Below, in pieces: positions 15,563-23,244 of a stretch of DNA of 64,000 nt. Source of the DNA: Streptococcus sp. HMSC078D09 (lineage in GTDB: Bacteria; Bacillota; Bacilli; Lactobacillales; Streptococcaceae); the NCBI RefSeq assembly GCF_001813675.1, contig NZ_KV813650.1, positions 253,114-317,113 of the forward strand, written 5' to 3'. Under the pieces are notes generated by a model that made no database searches, was not told the DNA's origin, and was given only the letters and a program-made list of their open reading frames with translations. Position 1 is the first letter of the stretch. The number at the start of each line of letters is the position of its first letter. A program made the position numbers and the translations under genes.

Positions 15563-17245
15563 ATGAAACAATTGATAAAGAACCATCAGAAGGCTTTTTA
15601 TGCTTTCATGATATTTAATATACTGGTCCCTTTAACTAATATTGCTTTTGCTTATTCTATTAAAGGTATTATTGATAGTGGCATGTCTCAAAATAAAGAA
15701 GCCTTAACTCAAGCGGTACTAGTAGGAGCTATTGTTATTCTCATATATGCAGGGCTCAACTTTATATCTCTTCGATTGAAAAATAAACTTGTTAGGCAAA
15801 TCATGTCAAGATACAAAAATAAGGTGTTCCAATCTATTTTAGATAGGGATTATAGAGACTTTTCTAAAGAAAAATCAGGGAAATTTATTTCTGTATTAAC
15901 CGAAAATATGAAGAAAATTGAGCAAGATTATCTACACCAGTATTTTAATATTTCAAAAAACCTTTCCTTAATGATTTTTTCGCTCCTAGCTATGTTTATA
16001 GGTAATTGGTATTTGACCTTATTGGTTATCATTGCTAGCATTATTCCAATGATGATTTCTGGATTCATTGGACAAAAATCAGCTTATCTTCAAAAGAGTG
16101 CCATGATTGCAGATCAGAAGTATTTAGCTAAGGTTAAAGATATTTTAGCAGGATTTCTTGTTATTAAAAGTTTTAATGTGAAAGATGCTATCTGTGAGGA
16201 TTATAGTTATGAAAGCGAAAAATTGGATGAGATATATTTTATAAAAGGAAAATTTGATGTTTTAGCAAATGTTATTTCACAGCTTTCAGGGATGATTGTT
16301 TTTTTGGTAGCTTTTGGTGGAGGGATGTACCTCGTATTTAATGGTTCTACCACAATTGGGAGTGTGACAGCTATTGTTCAACTAGTCAATTTTGTAGTAA
16401 TGCCACTAAATGAAATTGGTATGGGAATGAGTAAATTTCGTGAAGGGCAAGCAACACTTAATGCATTTGAGGTAAAAGATGTAATTGGACTTCAGACTGG
16501 TGAAACGAAAGAATATTTCGATGATGTCATTTCTTTTTCAAATATAGACTTTTCTTACCCTAATGCTGAAGAAAAAATTTTTAATCATTTATCTTTGAAG
16601 ATTCAAAAAGGGGAAAAAATTGCAATTGTAGGAATGTCAGGGAGTGGAAAATCAACTTTGCTCAATCTATTGCTGCGTTTTTATGATGTAACAAGTGGAC
16701 ATATTTCAATTGATAATCAAGATATACAAGCTATTTCAGCAGAGAGTCTTTATAACTTGATGACGATTGTTCAGCAAGATATTTATATCTTTGATGATAC
16801 TTTAAGAGCAAATATTACTCTTAATCAATCCTTCACTGATGAGGAAATAAAGAAAGCTGTACAGCAGTCAGGTTTAGAAAGTTATGTTTTAGAAAATGAA
16901 TTAGGTCTACAAGCTTTATGTGGAGAGAATGGATCAAATTTATCTGGCGGACAAAAACAAAGAGTTAGTATTGCGCGCGCCTTGATTCGAAAAACACCAA
17001 TCTTATTATTGGATGAGGCTACTTCATCTTTGGATAATCAAGTAACTACTGAAATTGAAAGTTCAATCTTGGATATTAAAAATTTGACTGCACTTGTAGT
17101 AACCCACAAGTTGAATGAGAACATTTTGAAAAAATACGATAGAATTCTCTTTATGAAAGATGGCGTTATTGTTGAAGATGGTTCTTTCAGTGATTTGATG
17201 GATAGGAGAGGTGAGTTTTATAAGTTGTTTGAGTTGAGTGTGTAA
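15563..17245 (+). CDS. ABC exporter half-transporter (membrane plus ATPase)
   Basis: A 560-residue fusion of six membrane helices (about 1-300) and an ABC ATPase: Walker A GMSGSGKST (about 358), signature LSGGQKQR, Walker B ILLLDEATSSLD and switch His in VVTHKL. It would act as a homodimer. There is no peptidase domain, so it is not a bacteriocin-processing exporter. It is co-directional with the BcrAB-like pair and may add a second efflux route for the same toxic peptide. The terminator lies in the repeat at 17279. Confidence 0.85.
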   Translation: MKQLIKNHQKAFYAFMIFNILVPLTNIAFAYSIKGIIDSGMSQNKEALTQAVLVGAIVILIYAGLNFISLRLKNKLVRQIMSRYKNKVFQSILDRDYRDFSKEKSGKFISVLTENMKKIEQDYLHQYFNISKNLSLMIFSLLAMFIGNWYLTLLVIIASIIPMMISGFIGQKSAYLQKSAMIADQKYLAKVKDILAGFLVIKSFNVKDAICEDYSYESEKLDEIYFIKGKFDVLANVISQLSGMIVFLVAFGGGMYLVFNGSTTIGSVTAIVQLVNFVVMPLNEIGMGMSKFREGQATLNAFEVKDVIGLQTGETKEYFDDVISFSNIDFSYPNAEEKIFNHLSLKIQKGEKIAIVGMSGSGKSTLLNLLLRFYDVTSGHISIDNQDIQAISAESLYNLMTIVQQDIYIFDDTLRANITLNQSFTDEEIKKAVQQSGLESYVLENELGLQALCGENGSNLSGGQKQRVSIARALIRKTPILLLDEATSSLDNQVTTEIESSILDIKNLTALVVTHKLNENILKKYDRILFMKDGVIVEDGSFSDLMDRRGEFYKLFELSV

Positions 17246-17278
17246 TTCTCTTTCATTTTATAGTATAATTTTATAAAA

Positions 17279-17354
17279 CGCTCTAAAATCATTAAATTGA
17301 TATAAAAGTGTTTTTTATTGTCAAAATATACAATTGAAAAAATTTCCAGTTTTT
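17279..17354. repeat. Left direct repeat at the edge of the recombinase-trio element
   Basis: CTCTAAAATCATTAAATTGA and the following T-rich part, including TTATTGTCAAAAT, recur at 25533-25606 in the same orientation with scattered mismatches. The right copy is a perfect terminator hairpin; this copy is decayed but may still end the ABC transcript. The pair encloses the whole recombinase element. Confidence 0.65.
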
Positions 17355-17372
17355 TTAAAATCACTTTCTTAG

Positions 17373-17401
17373 ATGACAATTTAATCAAAATATGATATAA
17401 T
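17373..17401 (+). promoter_or_regulatory. Strong promoter of the recombinase-element leader RNA
   Basis: ATGACA (17373-17378), 17 bp, TATAAT (17396-17401), with a TG extension before the -10. The expected start is about 17408, more than 300 bp before the first recombinase. Confidence 0.75.
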
Positions 17402-17407
17402 ACAGAA

Positions 17408-17675
17408 AAAGTAAAAATAACAAAAGTAACTTACAGAAGTAAAAGAAAAAAAGTAAATAGATAGCCACGGCGGATATTCCTTTCATCGTTTAGAAGGAGT
17501 TGCTGTGGTTATCGTTGTTGCTGAGCTAATAAATTGCTCTTATTACTTAGATGAAGTTACTTTTATTATTGAATTAATTTAAATAATAATAACGATCAAT
17601 GAAAGTACTCATCGATATTCCCTTTATGCAGTTTAGAGCACAAAGGAAAATGGTACTGATTTGATCGTTTTTTTG
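17408..17675 (+). ncRNA. Structured leader or stand-alone RNA of the recombinase element
   Basis: About 265 nt from the predicted start to a terminator-like T7. CAAAAGTAACTT (17421-17432) can pair with AAGTTACTTTT (17554-17564), enclosing hairpin 1 (17460-17513, GATAGCCACGGC with GCTGTGGTTATC). Hairpin 2 (17591-17670, AACGATCAA with TTGATCGTT) is followed by T7. Both hairpins share GATATTCC...TTT on the 5' arm and GTTTAGA at the apex, so they look duplicated. A small frame at 17505 has its AAGGAG in hairpin 1. It could be an attenuating leader or an independent RNA. Confidence 0.55.
17505..17582 (+). CDS. Possible leader peptide, 25 residues, GTG start
   Basis: GTG at 17505 follows AAGGAG (17494-17499) with suitable spacing and opens a 25-codon frame ending TAA at 17582. 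The product is hydrophobic and acidic (VIVVAELINCSYYLDE). The ribosome site lies in the 3' arm of hairpin 1, where it would be masked, and the frame covers the 3' strand of the long-range stem, so its translation would change the fold before hairpin 2. An alternative frame MKLLLLLN at 17551 lacks a ribosome site. Confidence 0.35.
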   Translation: MVIVVAELINCSYYLDEVTFIIELI

Positions 17676-17733
17676 TGTATTGACATCATAAAACACAGTC
17701 AGAACCTTCAGTCATAATAAACAAGGAGATAAC

Positions 17734-18993
17734 ATGAGATTTGTTGTATATAAACATTCGCTAATTCTAGGTGATAATAATATCGTTACAAAGCAATTGA
17801 TTGCACTCAAACATGATGATGGTACATTACAATTCACTGATTTTCATAGATATGTAAAATCTGCCACAAAGATTAAATCTATTTCAGACGATGGAAACAA
17901 ACGATTTTCATACGTTGTTAAGTTTTTGAATTTTATCTACGGAACAGTTGGGGTTAACAATCTTGATCAACTAACTTTAGAAATGGTCAAGGAGTTTTTT
18001 ATGCTTTATGGTTTAGGACAACTTCCAGAAGATAGAAAAAATAGAAAGAAAAGTACAGTCGAAAAATGTGTAAATGCAGTTCTTGATTTTTTAACTCTAT
18101 ACTTGAATGAACGAAAAGGAAAGGCTAATTTGAAGCCAGAAGACCTTTATTCTATCAATACATTCACTAATAGACGAGGTAGAGTCATTAAACGGAAAGA
18201 ACTGAATTTTGAGATATTTGTTGATGATAGCAACGCACAGAAGTCAATTTTTAGAGATATGCCAAACAGCGCCTTTGAAATGCTCTTTGCTCACATTGCT
18301 CAATATCACAAGGATTTACTTATGGTTGTTGCTTTGGGAGCATTTGTTGGTTTGAGACCATCAGAAGCATGTAATGTAAGACGTGAAGATAGTCCTTTGG
18401 GAGCAGGTATCTTATTTCACCAAAGTGATAATCAAGTATTTAAGATTGAGATTGATCTGCGAAAAGAAATGCCCCTTAGAAGTGATTTAAAGCCAACTGG
18501 ACGAATTAAAAAGGAAAGACTTCAAGCTGTACCTTATATCTTCTTGGAGGTCTTTTTAGACACTTATAATGACTATATGAGTTATCTAGAGGGTAAAAGG
18601 TATGAGAAAGATTTTGGTCCATTAAACCTTAACAAGCAGGGTAAAGCATTATCATACGATGTGTACTATCAACGATTTCGTAAGATTATTCGCGAAGAAA
18701 TGATCCCAATATTTCTTAAATCTGATGACCCAGAGGTTGTCTTTTTTGGTCAACTCTTGCAAGAAAATAATATTTCACCCCATATCTTTAGGCACTGGTA
18801 CACCACTCAATTAGTGTTGTCAGGCGTTAATGAAGTTAGTGAGCTGATGTCCGCTAGAGGGGACAATTCACCAGAAAGTGCTTGGGTATATTTACAAAAT
18901 AAAGGAGAAATTGCAAAACAGTATGGTCAGGTGAACAATGGTGTTTTTGATTATATGAACTGGCAAGCAGAAAAATTATTTGGTGAACACTAG
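17734..18993 (+). CDS. Tyrosine recombinase 1 of the trio (TnpA-like)
   Basis: A 419-residue recombinase. The N-terminal two-fifths is a SAM-like core-binding domain. The catalytic part shows GLRPSEAC (Arg I, about 207), HIFRHW (about 349-354, His and Arg of box II) and a final VYLQ with the nucleophile Tyr near 384. Where most integrases have LGH before the tyrosine, this protein has RGD, so the third-box His is lost. The start ATG follows AAGGAG. The gene leads a five-gene operon, with 12 bp to the next gene. Strand exchange probably needs its two partners. Confidence 0.85.
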   Translation: MRFVVYKHSLILGDNNIVTKQLIALKHDDGTLQFTDFHRYVKSATKIKSISDDGNKRFSYVVKFLNFIYGTVGVNNLDQLTLEMVKEFFMLYGLGQLPEDRKNRKKSTVEKCVNAVLDFLTLYLNERKGKANLKPEDLYSINTFTNRRGRVIKRKELNFEIFVDDSNAQKSIFRDMPNSAFEMLFAHIAQYHKDLLMVVALGAFVGLRPSEACNVRREDSPLGAGILFHQSDNQVFKIEIDLRKEMPLRSDLKPTGRIKKERLQAVPYIFLEVFLDTYNDYMSYLEGKRYEKDFGPLNLNKQGKALSYDVYYQRFRKIIREEMIPIFLKSDDPEVVFFGQLLQENNISPHIFRHWYTTQLVLSGVNEVSELMSARGDNSPESAWVYLQNKGEIAKQYGQVNNGVFDYMNWQAEKLFGEH

Positions 18994-19005
18994 AAGGAGT
19001 AGCTG

Positions 19006-20859
19006 TTGGTAGTAGATTTAAAAAGTTATCTTGAAAGAATATTAGTCGAGTTAGGTGATGCTACAATAAAACACCGTGAGAAAGTCAGTGGATTTTTACT
19101 AGACAATGATTGGTTTGGTGTGTCTATAAATCTTGATGATTATACTATTACGGAAAAAGATGCTGAAGTTCTTAAAAATCACATCAAAGACTATCTAACA
19201 ACACCTCCTGGAATTAAGAGTATGGAAGGAATCTTTTCAAAAAAATTCCCTCCTACAAATGAATTATTCGTTCAATTTGCTGAAGAAGAAAAACTGAGTG
19301 AAACAAATCGTTTCTATCTACTTGATTTTTTAGCATACTACTTAACAAAAGATTTGTTTCTATATAGTGATGCTGAAGTGGAGACCTTAGTAGAAGTAGC
19401 AACAAAAGTTCTCACAAAATATCTAGGTGATAATCTCATTCAATTTATTAAATGGCTACTCAATAAAGGTGTTACTCGTTATCGAGTGAGTTTTGAAATG
19501 ACGAAGCGTTACACGATTGAGAGTGCAAATGGAGCGTATGAATTAGATGAATACCTTGAATTAATGTACTACCTATTCAACGAGGACTACATCATAAAAA
19601 ATGATATGTTTTGTAAAGCAGCAAATTCAAAAAACTATGCAGATACATGGTTGTATCTAGGGTTACATTTTATTTGCGCACTAAGATCAACAGACTTGGA
19701 AAGATTAGGACATCCTAAATTAACAAGAGAACCATTAGAAGTTTTAGAAGCAGTAGTAGATGGAACTTGGAGTAGTAGTGAAGCTAGAAGGACTTTACTA
19801 AGTATTACAACAAGATTGACTTATTTAAACTTAACACCTAATAAAACAAAAAACGCTTCTAACGTTACTCAGCTAAAGTTTCACGTCCCAGAAAGTTGTC
19901 AGGTTCTTATTGGAACGTTATTGGCTATCTGTGAAGCACATTTTCAACTTCAAATACCATACAATGCAGAAAACCCATTAATCAGACGAATTAAAACTTA
20001 TGAAAAGATTACTAGTTATATGGGGGAGGAAATCGGAAATTTATTTTTAGAGCGTAACTTTAGTAGTCGTTCTGCAAACAAGTCTTACTTACAATCTGTC
20101 GCAATGTTAGCAGATGACGTTCTTGAAGAAAAGTCAGAACTGAATATTAAAGGTTATTTTTTAGCAGCATTAGCTCGTAGCCATAAAGGTAATTTTAATG
20201 AATTTGCGCAAACTACAACAACGTATCTAAAAGATGCCCAACTTGGACAACTAAAACCTGAAATGGTTGCAAAAGAACTATTTGAGCGAGGCGTATTATC
20301 CATGATTCCGTCTATGCTCTTGACCATTGTAACTAGAGGAAAGTATAAAGAATTAAGTCCAAGCCAACAAACTCAAATGATTAAAAGTTTAGATCTAACA
20401 CCAGTAGAAATTGAGAAAACGTTAGAATTGAGCATTAGGGCTGATTTGCGTTCTCAACAAGCTTTAAAAACTCTAGTTGAAAACAACGTTGAACCTGAAC
20501 AATTACTGACAATCTGTCATCGAATTGGCAACGGAGAGGCTTTCTCTAAGCAGGGAGAAAGTATGTGTCTCTTATCTGCGTTAGGGAAACTATGCCCCTA
20601 TGATGACCGTCAACATTGTGTAGGTTGCCAGTATGAATTGCAGACAAAATCTACTTTGCTTTTGTTAATCGGTGAGTTTAATCGGCTTAACAAGCAATAC
20701 TCTAAACTAACAAATGACCTTGAGAGAGGTAAAGTTAGAGCAATTTTAGAAAAACAGATTAAACCATGCCTTACAGAAATGTTAGGAGCTTTATCAGAAC
20801 AATATGGTGAAGCTGTATTGTCTGATTATGAGGATATTATTAAGGAGTTAGTCAGTTGA
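19006..20859 (+). CDS. Tyrosine recombinase 2 of the trio (TnpB-like, degenerate boxes)
   Basis: A 617-residue protein starting at TTG 19006 after AAGGAG. The long N-terminus has no motif I can name. A box-I-like CALRSTDLERLG sits near 225, and RSHKGNFNEFAQTTTTYLKD near 395-415 offers a nucleophile Tyr, but the box II HxxR is not clear. A cysteine cluster CPYDDRQHCVGC (about 530) may bind zinc; it also occurs in other large Tn554-type recombinases. The stop overlaps the next TTG start by 4 bp. Probably a structural or regulatory subunit of the recombination complex. Confidence 0.7.
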   Translation: MVVDLKSYLERILVELGDATIKHREKVSGFLLDNDWFGVSINLDDYTITEKDAEVLKNHIKDYLTTPPGIKSMEGIFSKKFPPTNELFVQFAEEEKLSETNRFYLLDFLAYYLTKDLFLYSDAEVETLVEVATKVLTKYLGDNLIQFIKWLLNKGVTRYRVSFEMTKRYTIESANGAYELDEYLELMYYLFNEDYIIKNDMFCKAANSKNYADTWLYLGLHFICALRSTDLERLGHPKLTREPLEVLEAVVDGTWSSSEARRTLLSITTRLTYLNLTPNKTKNASNVTQLKFHVPESCQVLIGTLLAICEAHFQLQIPYNAENPLIRRIKTYEKITSYMGEEIGNLFLERNFSSRSANKSYLQSVAMLADDVLEEKSELNIKGYFLAALARSHKGNFNEFAQTTTTYLKDAQLGQLKPEMVAKELFERGVLSMIPSMLLTIVTRGKYKELSPSQQTQMIKSLDLTPVEIEKTLELSIRADLRSQQALKTLVENNVEPEQLLTICHRIGNGEAFSKQGESMCLLSALGKLCPYDDRQHCVGCQYELQTKSTLLLLIGEFNRLNKQYSKLTNDLERGKVRAILEKQIKPCLTEMLGALSEQYGEAVLSDYEDIIKELVS

Positions 20860-22517
20860 ATAATCAATCAAAATTATTTCGTAAAGTAAATGAAATTATC
20901 CTGTTTGATGATAATATGATTGAAAGCGCAAAAGAATGTTTTCAAGATTATGTTGAAAAAGGGATTATATTAACCACCAATTTTGAAGAGAATAAATGGG
21001 TTACAACTAATGAATATTCTAATGTAAGCTTCGTTTTTAACTTGAATAAATTCCGATATAAAAGATTTTATGAACAAGTATTTCAATTATCTTTTGATGA
21101 TTTTCTTACCTACTTAAAGAGTTTTTTAGTGCTATCTATGGAGCATCATGTTTTAATCACTCTCCAAGCCTTTTTAAGAGATATAAAGAAATTAGTCAAA
21201 GAACTAAAAGTGAACGAAGTCTTCTCATTAGCAAATATGAAGATTTCCAACCCCTCAGTATGTATAGATTTTCTTTCTACACTACCATGTTTAGAGAGTA
21301 ACGAATTAACCCAACTGATTGAGCAACTAGACGAACTTTTAAATGTTAGTTATCAACTGAACACTAAAAAACAGCGAAAGTTAGCCCAATTTCAATCCTA
21401 TTTTTTATTTAATGATATTTTAAACGACTATTGGGTTAAATCATTATTAGATGAGGAAAGATTGTTTTACTACCCTCTTTACTTATGGTGGCAAATAACA
21501 GCAGTAGTACCACTTAGACCAAGGGAGTTTTTGCTCACTCAGAGAAATTGTCTCACAGAAAAAGACGGAAAATATTACTTAACTCTCAGACGAAATAACT
21601 TAAAAGGAAAAGACAAGGGAGTATCCCATAAAATTTCAGAGGATTATTATTTAACAACTTACGAAGTACCATTTAAGCTTGCGAGTGAGATTTTAAATTA
21701 TTTAGAACTAACCAAAGATTTATCATCTACTCAGTTGGATACTCTATTTGTGACAGACTCTCATTATCGGAAATGGAAACGTATTTCTGGTACTAAAAAC
21801 CGTTTCTTGACATACAGTAACTTAAATACAATTTTAAAATATTTCTTTAATGAGATTGTATCTCAACAGTATGGGTATTTTGTCCATCATATCAATTCCC
21901 CAAAGCAATTAGACGATCATGAGATTAATTTCATTCATATTGGAGATACTAGACACATTGCAATGATCAATTTGATAGCAGAAGGAGCTAGTCCAGTAAC
22001 AGCAATGCTCTTAGCTGGACATGATAGTATCACAACATCTTCACATTATTTTTCAAATCTGAGTCAGTTTATTGAATGTAGGAGCTATCAGCTTTATCGT
22101 AAATTAACAAACTCTCAAACGTCTTACGCTATAAGTAAAACTCAACATAAATACACCATTAATAAAAACTATGTTCCTCTTGATAATAAGGGCAGATGTT
22201 ATTCACCTCGATTTGCGGAAGGTGATTATTCAGACTGTCTTAAAGTCATTAGCTCACATGCAGAGCTTGGTGCTTGTACTAGTTGTCCATTTTACAGAAA
22301 AGCTGGAAAAGATTATTTCTCTATGGATAAATCCTTTAAGAAATCAATCGACGAGGAAGCTTTAATTGTAGATGAGGCTATAAAAAGAGTTCGACAAGGA
22401 AAGGGGAATATAGAAGATATTGGTGAGGCATTATTAAAACTTAAAACAGTTAGTCATTCTTATCAAGAATATCTAACTGAAAAACATTTATCCTTACAGG
22501 AGTTCTCAAATGGCTAG
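20856..22517 (+). CDS. Tyrosine recombinase 3 of the trio, with intact catalytic residues
   Basis: A 553-residue protein starting at TTG 20856, with AAGGAG eight bases upstream. It carries the best preserved active site of the three: VPLRPRE (Arg I, about 221), IGDTRH (about 362-367), LAGHDSITTSSHYF with the box III His and the Tyr near 397. The C-terminal extension has a Cys cluster (CYSPRF, then DC, then CTSC) likely to bind zinc, as in Tn554 TnpB. It is followed by an 8-bp overlap with the TnpC-like gene. Confidence 0.85.
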   Translation: MNNQSKLFRKVNEIILFDDNMIESAKECFQDYVEKGIILTTNFEENKWVTTNEYSNVSFVFNLNKFRYKRFYEQVFQLSFDDFLTYLKSFLVLSMEHHVLITLQAFLRDIKKLVKELKVNEVFSLANMKISNPSVCIDFLSTLPCLESNELTQLIEQLDELLNVSYQLNTKKQRKLAQFQSYFLFNDILNDYWVKSLLDEERLFYYPLYLWWQITAVVPLRPREFLLTQRNCLTEKDGKYYLTLRRNNLKGKDKGVSHKISEDYYLTTYEVPFKLASEILNYLELTKDLSSTQLDTLFVTDSHYRKWKRISGTKNRFLTYSNLNTILKYFFNEIVSQQYGYFVHHINSPKQLDDHEINFIHIGDTRHIAMINLIAEGASPVTAMLLAGHDSITTSSHYFSNLSQFIECRSYQLYRKLTNSQTSYAISKTQHKYTINKNYVPLDNKGRCYSPRFAEGDYSDCLKVISSHAELGACTSCPFYRKAGKDYFSMDKSFKKSIDEEALIVDEAIKRVRQGKGNIEDIGEALLKLKTVSHSYQEYLTEKHLSLQEFSNG

Positions 22518-23235
22518 AAAGAAGTATATTGATAATCAAGAATTGCTATTATTATTTGAACATTATTTACTGGAACATTGTTCGAATAATCCTAGACTAT
22601 TCAAAATTCCACAGTTTGGAAATTACCTTAGAAGCAACGGATTTCCGCAGGTTGCAGACACAACGATTAGAAGAAACAAAGAATTTAGACAAGCCCTTAA
22701 TGATAGATTGGAACTATTTGAAGACGACACTTATCAAACAGTTATAACGTATAAAACTCTAGATGTAGAACGTTTCTTAATGACCAATAGAACCCCTAAA
22801 GCAATCAAATCAGCATTGATGGAACTTAACAATTATTATAAAAGAGTTGTTGATGCAGCAATAGAATATAAGGAAGAAGCCAGTAAGCTCAAAACAAGAG
22901 TTTCAGAGTTGAAAAATGAGGTAGCACAACTTAATGAAAAGAATGCTGAAATAAAGGAGCAGACAGCGTTAAACAAAGAATTATTAGAGGAAAACAAAAA
23001 GTTAAGGAATCTTCTTAAAACTAGTTTGTATCCTGATATTGCGAATGAATTGTTAAAAGAAGAGGGCTTGTTAAAATCTGATCAGCAACTAGTAACTAAG
23101 AAGTATCTTAGTGAGAATGTTATTACTTCAGACACAAAAATATCTTTTGAAAAACATACTCATACTGAAAAGCAAACAAGCAAAAGTAAGATTTTGGAAA
23201 TAAAAGACTTACTGGATAACAAGACTAAGTATTAG
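22510..23235 (+). CDS. TnpC-like accessory protein with coiled coil
   Basis: A 241-residue protein. Residues 1-65 are predicted helical (FEHYLLEHCSNNPRLFKI, then DTTIRRNKEFRQAL) and resemble the DNA-binding start of Tn554 TnpC/DUF6262 proteins. A long coiled coil spans about 115-170 (KLKTRVSELKNEVAQLNEK). TnpC of Tn554 influences orientation and efficiency of integration. Its position directly after the recombinases and its 8-bp overlap support the same task here. It is about twice the length of Tn554 TnpC. Confidence 0.7.
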   Translation: MARKKYIDNQELLLLFEHYLLEHCSNNPRLFKIPQFGNYLRSNGFPQVADTTIRRNKEFRQALNDRLELFEDDTYQTVITYKTLDVERFLMTNRTPKAIKSALMELNNYYKRVVDAAIEYKEEASKLKTRVSELKNEVAQLNEKNAEIKEQTALNKELLEENKKLRNLLKTSLYPDIANELLKEEGLLKSDQQLVTKKYLSENVITSDTKISFEKHTHTEKQTSKSKILEIKDLLDNKTKY

Positions 23236-23244
23236 GAGGAGAAA

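Noticed and set aside
17551-17577. Leucine-rich leader peptide MKLLLLLN as attenuator of the recombinase operon
   Set aside because: No ribosome binding site precedes its ATG; the overlapping GTG frame at 17505 has a better one, so only that was listed.
20591-20650. Cysteine cluster of recombinase 2 as a separate zinc-finger gene
   Set aside because: It is in frame with the recombinase, without a start or gap, and comparable clusters occur at the end of recombinase 3.
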